Below, piece by piece: positions 23,077 through 32,635 of a DNA stretch of 36,994 bases. Position 1 is the first letter of the stretch, and every line of letters starts with the position of its first letter. Where the stretch lies: IMG/VR virus record IMGVR_UViG_3300030117_002013, positions 1-36,994 of that record. One strand, given 5' to 3'. Made by a program: the position numbers and the translations under genes. The notes under the pieces were generated by a model. The model saw only the letters and a list, made by a program, of their open reading frames with translations. It searched no databases and was not told the DNA's origin. This DNA is from a virus.

Positions 23077-26000
23077 ATGCCTTTACCCAAAGAATTTTTA
23101 GATGATTCACAAACTTACAGTGAATTAGGGTTTCCCACTGGCGACAAAGATAATTCTCAAGACGCTGTTATGAGAGATGCTGTTTTAGGAGTAGCAACTG
23201 CTGTACCTGATTTAATTAATAGTCTTGCTGATACTGGTAAAGGAATCTATGACTTTACACAAGGTAATCCGTATGAAGAAATAGAAATCTTTGATTTAAG
23301 TGCAGTAGAAGAAATTACTAAAGGCAGTCTTGCCTATGAAATACCTAAAGCACTTACACAGTTTGCTATTCCGTTTGTTGGATGGGGTAAAGCAGCAACA
23401 ACTGTAGGTGTAACCAGTAAAGCAATAAAAGGTGTAAAAGCTAAAGCTGCTTTTGAGACTGGAAAAGCTGCAATTGTTGGTGGTCTAGCTGATATAACAG
23501 CTTTTAAAGCTTATGAGGATAACTTCTTTAATCTATTTGATCCGTTAATTGATAAATACCCTAGTTTAAACAACCCTATTTATGATTATCTAAGAGCTAC
23601 TACACCAGAAGAAGCAGGGTTTGCAGAAGCAAAGATTAGACAATTTGTAAGTGGGATTGTGCCTGGAGAGATTATTGGTTTAACAGGTAAAGCTGCTTTT
23701 AAAGGAGGACAGGTATTAAAAGGTCTTATTGGCAGATTAGATGATGTTAAGGCTAATAAAGAAATTAGTAAATTAATTTTAGGTAGATGGGCTAAGGACA
23801 ATGGTTTAAATGTTGACGGTATTTTGCCTACAAGTGTTGAAGATATTGATGTATCTAAGATAAAGAAAGTTTATGCCGCAAGCGATGATATTGATAACCT
23901 TGGTGATGAAATAATTCCTGATAAACCAAAGAAAATATCTGAACGGTTAAGAGAGAATTTAAAGAACGTAGCAGCATCTGATGCTAAAGCTTTAAGAGAA
24001 ACACAAGAAGTACTTCAAGATGCTACTAAAACAACAGGAAGACAAAAGATATTACCTGGTACACCTCATCCAACTGATGCAAAGAAAGTTAGAGGATATG
24101 AAGGTAGATGGGTTACTAAAAAACACTTTGAGAAAGTTACTGAATCAATAAAAGGTGCTAATAAAATAAGAGCACAATTTGATCAGCCAGTAACAGAAAC
24201 TTTTGATTCACCACCCAAGTTAGATTTAACAACAGATACCAGAGGTAAAGGTGACTTCTATCATGGGGCTGCTGATGAATTTAAATTAGATTCTTCTAGT
24301 CATTACAAAGCTCCTGGTCTTTATGGTCAGGGACTATATACAACTGATGATGTAACAACAGCAGGTAAGTATCAAAAGAAAAATAGAAAACTTGTCAAAA
24401 CAGATGCAAAACAAACTGTTTATAAAATTACAGAAAAACAACCAGTTAAATTCTTTGATTTAGATCAACCTGTACCTCAAGACATAGTTGAAACATTAGA
24501 AGGGCTTCAAGCACAAAGCGAACTTTATGATGAAGTAATAGGCCGTACTTTTGATGAATTTAAGATAGGTTCGTATAACAAATCAACTGGCAAAAATCCC
24601 TCTCTAGGTCAAATATTTGATGAATTAAAAGCACAAAATAGTGCAAATGAATTTATGCCAGCATATGAAATAGATAATATTATTTCAGATGTTGAAAGCA
24701 AATTAAGAGATCAAGGTTTTGGTGGTTTCACTCATCAAGGAGGAAAGAAAGCAGGTAGAGGTAAACGTCTTCATCAAGTAAAAATTTATTGGGATCCTCA
24801 AGATCAATTAGATATAAACAAAGTAGATGTAGGTGGTGGTGGAGCAGTGCCTCCTAGAAAACCTCCTGCTGGTTCAGGGGCTGATGTTCCTCCTGATAGA
24901 CCTACTGGTGTCTCACAAGGTAAAGGTCCACTAAAAGGTACAGATACAACTCCTCATCAAGTTAATAAAAAGCAAGTCAGCAACACAGACAGACAATTTA
25001 ATTTTGTAGTCAAAAGAATTAAACAACTTAAAAATCAAGGTGCTTTTTCTAAAATCAAAACAACAGAAGACACTATTGATGGAGGAATAAAGCTACTGGC
25101 TGACTCTGACAAACTTAGAGAATATGCTCAAATGTACTCCAAAATATATGGCATGGTTCCAACAGATGAATTGAATTATGCGTTAGCAGAAAAGATGACT
25201 TTAATTACTCAAAACACAGCAGAAATAAATCAAAATTTAATTAACTCTATCAACCTAAAAAAAACAGACCTAATTCAGCAAAACATCAATGAGTTATTTA
25301 CTTCTATTGATGATTTAGATGAATGGCTTCGTTTAGGAATACCTCTAAGAACTGAACAAGGTAGAGGTTTAAGAGCAATGAAAATACAAACTAAAGGTAT
25401 TGACCCTGCTGAATGGGAGAAAATGACACCTGCTGAAAAGTATAAATTCAATCAAGTAGGTTCAGATACTTCTGCTGATATAACACTAGATTCATCAACA
25501 CAAAGTTTAAAATCACAAGCATTAAAGAAGAAAATTCAAGAGGCTTTTGAGAAAAGCAAACAAACAGGCGATTTTACTGCTTTAAATAAAATTACTAATT
25601 CAATTAAACGTGCTGAAGGCAATCCTGAAAAGATAAAGAAACTATTCCATTCAGGTTTATTTGGAGAGTATTTAGAACAATTCGCTAATCCTGGTCTAAG
25701 AATATTTAATGAAGCAAGAATTAACTTCTTACTTTCTGCTCCTACTACTCAAGAAATCAACTTTCTTTCAGGTGTGCTTGAGACCTATCAGGGGGCTTTT
25801 GAATTAGGGTTAGGTGCAGATAATTTAACAGAATTAAAAGCAGCATATAACCATTTAATTGGATTACATACTGACTATGAGTTTTCACTGAAAGCATTTA
25901 AACAGTCATGGAAAATGGAAGATAACTTTGTTAATCCAGGATCAGTCAAAGCTGATTATGGTGAAAAGTTTGCCATCTCAATGACAGGTGAATCAGTAAT

Positions 26001-27744
26001 GGCAAAGCATGTAAACAGGTTAGGAAAAGGAGTAAGGCTTCCTAGCCGATTGATGACATCAATGGATGCAATGATTCAGTCTAAAAATATTATTGGAGCA
26101 ACTATGTATGAAGCATATATGGAAGCATTAGACCAAGGATTAAAAGGGGCTGAAATTGACAAATACATCAAAAAGCAAGTTGACGCAGTAGAGCAAATAA
26201 TTACTCAAAGAAGTGGTAAAGGGATTAAAGATGACGCAACTAAACGTATTTTTGATAGGGCTAAAGAATTTGGAAGAAGATCAACATACACAGAAGAGAT
26301 AAGAACAGATGGAATAATTATTGGTAAAACAGCTGCTGAACTACAAAGAGCAGCAAATAAAGTACCTTTTATTAGAGCCGTAGCTGCTTTTGTTAGAACC
26401 CCAACGAATTTAATTAAGAGACAGTTCAGAAGAACACCAGTAATAAATCGATTCATGATAGAGCTGGCAAATGATTTAAACAGTCTTGATCCTATTGTTC
26501 GTCAACAAGCTAGAGGACAACTTAGGTTTAGTACTGGTGCAGGACTTACTTTCTTAGCTTTAGGAATAGCAACTAAAGATCCTTTTGCCAAAGTTGCATT
26601 AACAGGTGGAGGTCCAGACTGGACAACAACAGAAGGAAGAAAAGCTTATCGCAATCTTGTAAAGAACAAATGGCAACCATACAGCATTAGATACTTACAG
26701 TTTAACGAGGATGGTTCTCCTAAAATTGGAGAGGATGGTAAACCAGTTTATAAATATTATTCCTATAAACGATTAGATCCTTTATCTGGATGGATAGGAG
26801 TAATGGTGGACTCAAAGCATATTTTAGGAACCGTTGGTCAGAATGATTTTGATGAATTTACCGCCACTTGGACTGCTGCTTTTTCTCGTAATTTTACTGA
26901 TAGAACATACTTACAAGGATTAAGTGATTTCTCATCAATAACAAAAGATTTAGGTAAAGGAACTCAATACTTTGAAAAAATGATTGCTAGTGCATCGCTG
27001 TATAGTAATTTAGTTCGTTACTTAAAAAGAGCACCTGGAGATATTTTAGATATGGTGGGTATTGATAAAGAAGATTCTGCTCCTTGGACAGCAAGAAGAG
27101 ATACAAAAAAGCGACCAGGAGATAAATCATTACCTGCATTACTTGGCATAAGAACATTACTTAACGAATTATCAGAAACAGCTCCTGGCTTTGGTGGTGA
27201 TCTTCCACTAAAAAGAGAACATATAACTAATGAATATATTCTTTATCCAGAAAAAGCAGGATTTGATTTGTTTAACTGGGTTATTAAATCAGAAAGTAAA
27301 AACCATCCAATATTTACTACTCTTGCAAAACTAGGACAAGAGCTTGCAGAACCAGATGATGTTATTGGCGATCTTGGAATTAAACTAACTACTCAAGAGT
27401 ATGCAGAACTAAAAAATACAGTTAATACAATTAAAATTGGAGGTCTTACGTTAGACCAGAAATTAAGGCAATACATGAAAACCAAGTTCTTTAAAGACAA
27501 TATGGCAATCGTTGAACGGATAGGAAATCCAGCTGACGCAAAAATAGCTGTAGAAAGAATAATGAATGGAATAGGCCAAACACCTGGACTTAGAACTATT
27601 AATAATAGATTTATAGAAAAAGGAGAACTTGAATGGCAGAAAAACAATCTAGACAGACGGAAAGAATATATGGAGAAACAACGTAAAACAGGAGTATCAT
27701 ATAGTGAAGAATTTAAGAAAATTCGCCAAGAATCTGAACTCTAA
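23077..27744 (+). CDS. Internal virion protein D (T7 gp16-like) with ADP-ribosyltransferase-like segment
   Basis: The 1555-residue protein (T7 gp16: 1318) is the largest core protein and would be ejected into the cell to form the inner part of the DNA channel. The N terminus has hydrophobic segments (YEIPKALTQFAIPFVGWG) but no transglycosylase motif. At about 385-580 I see DFYHG with H396, GLYGQGLYTTDD with Y421, and QVKIYWDPQ with Q567. This is the layout of an H-Y-[EDQ] type ADP-ribosyltransferase fold. A Pro/Gly-rich linker (PPRKPPAG region, near 590-610) follows. The remaining 950 residues are helical, with INFLLSAPTTQEINFLSG and PTNLIKRQFRRTPVINRFM. Enzyme activity is inference from these motifs only. 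Confidence 0.88.
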   Translation: MPLPKEFLDDSQTYSELGFPTGDKDNSQDAVMRDAVLGVATAVPDLINSLADTGKGIYDFTQGNPYEEIEIFDLSAVEEITKGSLAYEIPKALTQFAIPFVGWGKAATTVGVTSKAIKGVKAKAAFETGKAAIVGGLADITAFKAYEDNFFNLFDPLIDKYPSLNNPIYDYLRATTPEEAGFAEAKIRQFVSGIVPGEIIGLTGKAAFKGGQVLKGLIGRLDDVKANKEISKLILGRWAKDNGLNVDGILPTSVEDIDVSKIKKVYAASDDIDNLGDEIIPDKPKKISERLRENLKNVAASDAKALRETQEVLQDATKTTGRQKILPGTPHPTDAKKVRGYEGRWVTKKHFEKVTESIKGANKIRAQFDQPVTETFDSPPKLDLTTDTRGKGDFYHGAADEFKLDSSSHYKAPGLYGQGLYTTDDVTTAGKYQKKNRKLVKTDAKQTVYKITEKQPVKFFDLDQPVPQDIVETLEGLQAQSELYDEVIGRTFDEFKIGSYNKSTGKNPSLGQIFDELKAQNSANEFMPAYEIDNIISDVESKLRDQGFGGFTHQGGKKAGRGKRLHQVKIYWDPQDQLDINKVDVGGGGAVPPRKPPAGSGADVPPDRPTGVSQGKGPLKGTDTTPHQVNKKQVSNTDRQFNFVVKRIKQLKNQGAFSKIKTTEDTIDGGIKLLADSDKLREYAQMYSKIYGMVPTDELNYALAEKMTLITQNTAEINQNLINSINLKKTDLIQQNINELFTSIDDLDEWLRLGIPLRTEQGRGLRAMKIQTKGIDPAEWEKMTPAEKYKFNQVGSDTSADITLDSSTQSLKSQALKKKIQEAFEKSKQTGDFTALNKITNSIKRAEGNPEKIKKLFHSGLFGEYLEQFANPGLRIFNEARINFLLSAPTTQEINFLSGVLETYQGAFELGLGADNLTELKAAYNHLIGLHTDYEFSLKAFKQSWKMEDNFVNPGSVKADYGEKFAISMTGESVMAKHVNRLGKGVRLPSRLMTSMDAMIQSKNIIGATMYEAYMEALDQGLKGAEIDKYIKKQVDAVEQIITQRSGKGIKDDATKRIFDRAKEFGRRSTYTEEIRTDGIIIGKTAAELQRAANKVPFIRAVAAFVRTPTNLIKRQFRRTPVINRFMIELANDLNSLDPIVRQQARGQLRFSTGAGLTFLALGIATKDPFAKVALTGGGPDWTTTEGRKAYRNLVKNKWQPYSIRYLQFNEDGSPKIGEDGKPVYKYYSYKRLDPLSGWIGVMVDSKHILGTVGQNDFDEFTATWTAAFSRNFTDRTYLQGLSDFSSITKDLGKGTQYFEKMIASASLYSNLVRYLKRAPGDILDMVGIDKEDSAPWTARRDTKKRPGDKSLPALLGIRTLLNELSETAPGFGGDLPLKREHITNEYILYPEKAGFDLFNWVIKSESKNHPIFTTLAKLGQELAEPDDVIGDLGIKLTTQEYAELKNTVNTIKIGGLTLDQKLRQYMKTKFFKDNMAIVERIGNPADAKIAVERIMNGIGQTPGLRTINNRFIEKGELEWQKNNLDRRKEYMEKQRKTGVSYSEEFKKIRQESEL

Positions 27745-27749
27745 CAATC

Positions 27750-30700
27750 ATGGCAACAAACACAGCTACTTCCTTTACTGACCACACTGGAAATAATACA
27801 GCTGGTCCTTTCAATATCTCTTTTAACTACTTAGATCAAAATGAAGTAGATGTAATTGTTGACGGTGAATTAAAAACAATTAATTCTCATTATACCTTTA
27901 CTACTGCTAGTACTATTTCATTTACTAATGGTAACTTTCCTGCTCAGAATGCAAAGATTAGATTTCAACGTGATACAAATATAAGTGCTAAAAAAGTTGA
28001 TTTCTCTGATGGTTCTGTTCTTACTGAATCTGATTTAGATTTACAAAATAATCAATTACTTTATGGTTTACAAGAAAGTATAGATACCATTACTCATGAT
28101 TATTTTCAACTTGATGGATCAAAATGCTTAACTGGTAATATCTGTTTTGAAGGTGCAACAACTGATGATAATGAAACTCATTTTGGTGTAACAGATCCAA
28201 CAGCAGATCAAACATATTTACTACCTAATCTTGGTGCTGGTACTTATACAATACATACCAGTGGATCACCAGACATAATAACAAATACTCATATAGCTTC
28301 AGGCACAATTATTGATGACAATGTATCTGAAGATGCAGATATAAAAGGTACAAAGATTGAACCTGAATTTGGTTATCAGGTTATTCGACAAAGAGTTAGT
28401 GGATATGGAATGGAGCTATGGCCTGATTGTCAAATTAAGTTTGGAGTAGTTGGAGGAAATGCATCGACCATGCAAATTGGTCCTGATACGGCAGGAAATT
28501 ATGATGGAAACATGGACGAATTTATAGACAATAATATAAATTTAGGGCATCCAAACTTAGGAAGACCTTGGTCAAATGAAATAAATTCTTTAAATGGTCA
28601 TAGGGCTACCATATTAATTGGTAGATTGACAATGGCTGCAAGGAAACAAAACCATACTCCTCATACTACTGGTTATTTATTAAGAGCTGACGGTAGAGAT
28701 GGTTGCATGTTCTACTCTCCCGATAATTCCTTGTTTGGCGATTACTATGGCATACCTGGCGGTTATACGTCATATAGTACAAGTGCTGGAGATGACATAA
28801 ATAAGACAGTTACAGAAAACATGGATATTGCACGAGATGCAGCAGATTTTCGTATTATTAACGGTGGTGCAAAAGCTAATAATAAATTAGAAATTGGTAG
28901 TTCAACTACAACAGGTACTCTTTCTTTATCTGGTAAAGATATAACTTCAATTATTATTAATAGTGCAGCTGTAGCTCATACAGCTAATGATGCTTCAGTC
29001 TTTACAACTTCAGGTTCTGATGCTCGTTACTTTAGACAAGATACAAGTGAAACAATTACTAGTGGTATTACTTGGTCTGGTGATGATGCTCATGTAGCAA
29101 CTACTGGTGCTATTGATGCAAGGATTATTGATCTTATTGATGATGTAGGTGGTTTTGTACCAATAGCAAATGAAACAAGTTTTCCTAATGCTAATCCTGA
29201 TGTAAATAACGGTGCTGGTACTCTTTTAAGTGTTCCCTTAGCTAACAATATCACTTCAAATGGTAGTGGTGTTATTTCTATTGCGAACGGTACGATTGAT
29301 AACTCTACAGTTACGATTAATGGAGCTGCTAATAATACAACTTATTCAACAGGATTTGGCATAATTGTTGAAACAACTTCTACTTTAAATACTTATACCT
29401 TCCATAGATATGTACCAAAAGCAACTGAAGTAACAACTGTTGCTGGAATAGCTAGTAACGTAACTACTGTTGGAGGTATTAGTGCAAATGTAACTACAGT
29501 TGCTGGAATAAGTTCTAACGTTACAACTGTTGCAGATGCAATAACTAACGTTAATAACGTAGGTGGATCAATTACAAGCGTTAATAATTGTGCAACAAAT
29601 TTAACTTCAATCAATAACTTTGGTGATAAATATCAAGTTGCAGGTAGTAATCCTTCTACTGATGGAGGAGGAAATGCATTAGCAGTTGGAGATTTATATT
29701 TTGATACTACTAATAATTTATTAAAAGTTTATAACGGAACTGCTTGGCAAGGAGGAATTACAGCCACTGAAGATTTATTGCTGAAATCAGGTGATCAGAT
29801 GACAGGGAATTTAACGTTCTCTGGAAATCAAACAGTTGATGGTAGAGATGTATCTGTTGACGGAACAAAACTAGATGGAATAGCAGCTAATGCTAATAAC
29901 TATTCAATATCTTCTGACTTATTAGATGAAGATAATATGGCTACTAATTCAGCAACTAAAGTAGCTAGTCAGCAAAGCATCAAAGCTTATGTAGATACTG
30001 CTAATGCTTTAAAAGCTAGTCTTTCAGGAGCAAATTTTACAGGAGATGTCACATTTACAGCCGACGGATCTAACCCTTCCATTACAATTCAAGGTAATGG
30101 ACCTAATTTTATAGCATTTAATGATACGACTAATAACTCTACTAATTTACGTTTAATACATAGATGTACTCCAGACACATTAGGTATTGAAATAGATGAT
30201 GGTACTAAACTTTTCCAAGCTGATTCTGATGGGAGGATACAGATACCAACAGATACTGGTAAATTAACGATTGGTGAGGGAAATGATCTGCAACTTTACC
30301 ATAGTTCAAATAATTCATTCATAAAAAATAATACAGGTATTCTTTATATTGATAGTGAGGCAAGAATAAGAAATTCTGGTGGCACCGAAACTATAGCTAA
30401 GTTTATTCCAAATGGAGCTGTAGAACTCTACTACGACAACAATAAGAAGTTTGAGACAGATGCTGATGGAGCAACCATATCTGGTGATTTACATGTTTTA
30501 GATACTGTAGGCAACACTCTAAAGTTAGAAACACATGTAAATAATGGTAATGATTCAACTTTAGTTTTTCAAAAGTCTAGAGGTGGTGCTAGTGGACAAA
30601 CTATTGTACAGGATGATGATGATTTAGGAACTATTGCTTTTAAAGGATGGGATGGTAGTCAATATAGAAATGCCGCCGATATTATTGCTGAAGTAGATAA

Positions 30701-31700
30701 TACGCCAGGTGCAGGAGATATGCCTGGAAGGATTACTTTCCGTACAAGTTCTGATGATGGAAGTACCTTATCTAAAAGGTTGCAATTACTAAGTGATGGA
30801 AAAGTAAGAATACCTAATGACTCTGGTGTATTAACGTTTGGTCTAGGTGATGATCTACAGATCTACCATGATGGATCTCAATCATTCATAAAAAATAATA
30901 CAGGTATTCTTTATATTGATAGCCAGGTAAGAATAAGAAATTCTGGTGGCACCGAGGCTATAGCTAAGTTTATTCCAGACGGAGCTGTAGAACTCTATTA
31001 CGACAACTCTAAGAAGTTTGAGACGACTTCGACAGGCGTTTTAATAGACGGAAGTGATACATCTGGTTCAGCAGTTCGAGGAGATTTTAGATTTAAGTCG
31101 GCTGGTAGTAATACTACAAAAGTTATATGGGATGCTAGTGCAGATGAAATTCGATGGAACGATTCATATAAAGCTACATTTGGAACAGATGGAGATCTAG
31201 AAATCTACCATAACGGAAATCACTCATTAATAAGAGATACGGGTACCGGTAATTTAAAACTTACTGGTACTCAAGTTGATATTACAAATTCGGGTAATAG
31301 TGCTTTTGTAGCTCAATTTATAGAAAGCGGAGCAGTAAAACTCTATTACGACGGTACTAAGAAGATGGAGTCAACTAGTTCGGGCATCACCGTTACTGGG
31401 ACTGTTAATGAAACATCTGATATTAGTTTAAAAAATAATATTAATACGATTCAAAATCCACTTGATTTGATTAAACAAATTAGAGGAATTAACTTTACTT
31501 GGAGCACTAATGGGATGAAATCTATGGGTGTTATTGCACAAGATGTAGAAAAAGTTTTTCCTGAACTTGTACATGGCAAAGAAGGGTCTAAAACGCTTCA
31601 ATACAGTGGATTAATAGGAGCTTTAATAGAATCAGTGAAAGAATTAACTACAAAGATAGAAGTATTAAAAACCGAAGTTGCGGCACTTAAAGGTGCTTAA
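27750..31700 (+). CDS. Tail fibre with T7 gp17-type N terminus and S74 chaperone C terminus
   Basis: The 1316-residue protein binds the host surface. Residues 1 to about 150 (AGPFNISFNYLDQNEVDVIVD, RDTNISAKKVDFSDGSVL, LDLQNNQLLYGLQE) are the T7-type tail-attachment domain. Residues 561-628 are tandem ten-residue repeats of the type VTTVAGIxxN. Residues about 845-1208 hold three longer repeats (DLQIYHDGSQSFI..., ending near KKFET). The C terminus from S1223 (SDISLKNNI with S1223 and K1228) is an intramolecular chaperone of the peptidase S74 family that trimerises and then cuts itself off. It is more than twice as long as T7 gp17 (553). Confidence 0.95.
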   Translation: MATNTATSFTDHTGNNTAGPFNISFNYLDQNEVDVIVDGELKTINSHYTFTTASTISFTNGNFPAQNAKIRFQRDTNISAKKVDFSDGSVLTESDLDLQNNQLLYGLQESIDTITHDYFQLDGSKCLTGNICFEGATTDDNETHFGVTDPTADQTYLLPNLGAGTYTIHTSGSPDIITNTHIASGTIIDDNVSEDADIKGTKIEPEFGYQVIRQRVSGYGMELWPDCQIKFGVVGGNASTMQIGPDTAGNYDGNMDEFIDNNINLGHPNLGRPWSNEINSLNGHRATILIGRLTMAARKQNHTPHTTGYLLRADGRDGCMFYSPDNSLFGDYYGIPGGYTSYSTSAGDDINKTVTENMDIARDAADFRIINGGAKANNKLEIGSSTTTGTLSLSGKDITSIIINSAAVAHTANDASVFTTSGSDARYFRQDTSETITSGITWSGDDAHVATTGAIDARIIDLIDDVGGFVPIANETSFPNANPDVNNGAGTLLSVPLANNITSNGSGVISIANGTIDNSTVTINGAANNTTYSTGFGIIVETTSTLNTYTFHRYVPKATEVTTVAGIASNVTTVGGISANVTTVAGISSNVTTVADAITNVNNVGGSITSVNNCATNLTSINNFGDKYQVAGSNPSTDGGGNALAVGDLYFDTTNNLLKVYNGTAWQGGITATEDLLLKSGDQMTGNLTFSGNQTVDGRDVSVDGTKLDGIAANANNYSISSDLLDEDNMATNSATKVASQQSIKAYVDTANALKASLSGANFTGDVTFTADGSNPSITIQGNGPNFIAFNDTTNNSTNLRLIHRCTPDTLGIEIDDGTKLFQADSDGRIQIPTDTGKLTIGEGNDLQLYHSSNNSFIKNNTGILYIDSEARIRNSGGTETIAKFIPNGAVELYYDNNKKFETDADGATISGDLHVLDTVGNTLKLETHVNNGNDSTLVFQKSRGGASGQTIVQDDDDLGTIAFKGWDGSQYRNAADIIAEVDNTPGAGDMPGRITFRTSSDDGSTLSKRLQLLSDGKVRIPNDSGVLTFGLGDDLQIYHDGSQSFIKNNTGILYIDSQVRIRNSGGTEAIAKFIPDGAVELYYDNSKKFETTSTGVLIDGSDTSGSAVRGDFRFKSAGSNTTKVIWDASADEIRWNDSYKATFGTDGDLEIYHNGNHSLIRDTGTGNLKLTGTQVDITNSGNSAFVAQFIESGAVKLYYDGTKKMESTSSGITVTGTVNETSDISLKNNINTIQNPLDLIKQIRGINFTWSTNGMKSMGVIAQDVEKVFPELVHGKEGSKTLQYSGLIGALIESVKELTTKIEVLKTEVAALKGA
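30285..30457 (+). repeat. Tail-fibre internal repeat, unit 1
   Basis: 173 bases, nearly identical to unit 2 (30852-31024) over the stretch starting at TCATTCATAAAAAATAATAC. It encodes the fibre repeat running from DLQLYHSS to KKFET. The high DNA identity implies a recent duplication or gene conversion within the fibre gene. Confidence 0.85.
30852..31024 (+). repeat. Tail-fibre internal repeat, unit 2
   Basis: The same length as unit 1 and nearly identical in its centre. A third, clearly diverged unit lies at about 31194-31373 (DLEIYHNGNHSLI to TKKMES), so the fibre shaft or head grew by duplication of a module of about 58 residues. Confidence 0.85.
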
Positions 31701-31728
31701 CTAAACTAAAGAGGAGTTTTTTATTCTC

Positions 31729-31893
31729 ATGCCCACAACACAAGAACGATTAGACGCAGAAAGAGCTGAACTTAAGCCTTTAGTAGAAGAATTTAATACC
31801 ATTGCTTCTTCTCAACAAGAAAAACTTCAAATCATTCAAAAGAAACAAGCAAGGTTAGAATTGCTTGAGCAAATAGTCGCAGAAGGCGACTAA
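31729..31893 (+). CDS. Small coiled-coil protein (54 aa)
   Basis: Read directly: ATG at 31729, TAA at 31891-31893, with GAGGAG at 31711-31716 upstream. The product (MPTTQERLDAERAELKPLVE and on) is almost entirely one charged helix with leucine spacing of a coiled coil, ending VAEGD. Similar short coiled coils follow tail-fibre genes in some phages, but I recognise no specific family or role. Confidence 0.72.
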   Translation: MPTTQERLDAERAELKPLVEEFNTIASSQQEKLQIIQKKQARLELLEQIVAEGD

Positions 31894-31916
31894 ACTTTTA
31901 ACTAAAGGAAAACCTT

Positions 31917-32240
31917 ATGGCTATTAACAAAGTCTGGCAAGTGAACACAATGGAGCGTGACCTATCTGATGGTCATGTAAACAAGGTGATCTATCGTGTT
32001 AAAGCGATTGATGATTCTGACAACAAAGAGAAAGATGGTACAAGACAAACAGGTGAAGTGAATTTCACAAAACCTTCTAGTCTGCCTTCTGACTTTGTTG
32101 CTTATGACAGCCTTAGTGATTCCGTTTGCATTGGGTGGGTTAAAACTGCTTTAGGTTCTGATGGTGTTGCTGCTGTAGAAGCTGCAATTGATAAAGCTCT
32201 TACTCCTCCAACAACTGCTGTTGGTAAACCTTGGTCTTAA
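31917..32240 (+). CDS. Conserved phage protein of unknown function (107 aa)
   Basis: It starts MAINKVWQVNTMERDLSDGH and continues VNKVIYRVKAIDD, with a later WVKTALG and an alanine-rich helix. From memory this N-terminal pattern recurs in small proteins of marine cyanophages and other phages near tail genes; no role is known to me. The ATG has AAAGGA upstream. It is the second gene after the fibre. Confidence 0.82.
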   Translation: MAINKVWQVNTMERDLSDGHVNKVIYRVKAIDDSDNKEKDGTRQTGEVNFTKPSSLPSDFVAYDSLSDSVCIGWVKTALGSDGVAAVEAAIDKALTPPTTAVGKPWS

Positions 32241-32244
32241 CTTT

Positions 32245-32376
32245 ATGCCTGAAGGTCGCTACCTGACTAAATTTGAAAAAGGTCTTATCTTAAGTACCTT
32301 TAAAAATGGCACTGATAGAAGAAAAAAGGAACTGATTAAAATGTATGGAGATCTAATGACCTTTCCACAAGTTTAA
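32245..32376 (+). CDS. Small basic protein (43 aa)
   Basis: The ATG at 32245 starts MPEGRYLTKFEKGLILSTF; the frame extends further 5' but only inside the preceding gene. The protein is basic and probably helical, ending MYGDLMTFPQV. It begins four bases after the preceding stop and the next gene starts one base after its stop, so it fits the compact arrangement. Function unknown. Confidence 0.62.
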   Translation: MPEGRYLTKFEKGLILSTFKNGTDRRKKELIKMYGDLMTFPQV

Positions 32377-32377
32377 A

Positions 32378-32635
32378 ATGGTTCGTAAAATTCTAGATGC
32401 TGCCGCATTGTTAGCCCTTCTTGTAAGTACTTCACTTGCAGGAGGGTCTTTCTTTCTTTATAAGTATGTAACTTCTCCTGATTTCAAGAAACAAGTCACA
32501 GACAAAATAATGAAAGAGGTTACTTCTTCTATTTCTCTTCCGTCTTTATCAGGACCAGCTCTACCTACTGGAGCATTAAGTCCTGCACAGCAAAAGAACG
32601 AAGAAAAGAAAGCATTTGGTTTGCCTAAGTTTTGA
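32378..32635 (+). CDS. Small membrane-anchored protein (85 aa)
   Basis: A basic start (MVRK) is followed by a hydrophobic segment at about 6-31 (ILDAAALLALLVSTSLAGGSFFLYKYV), a signal anchor or uncleaved membrane helix. The rest is polar, with a Pro/Ser-rich stretch (SLPSLSGPALPTGALSPAQQ). It overlaps the next gene by four bases (TTGA). A part in lysis or envelope interaction is possible from topology and position, but nothing specific identifies it. Confidence 0.72.
   Translation: MVRKILDAAALLALLVSTSLAGGSFFLYKYVTSPDFKKQVTDKIMKEVTSSISLPSLSGPALPTGALSPAQQKNEEKKAFGLPKF

Noticed and set aside
31700-31729. AAACT...AGTTT with T-run after the tail fibre as a terminator
   Set aside because: The stem is only five AT-rich pairs and the bases double as the ribosome-binding site of the next gene.
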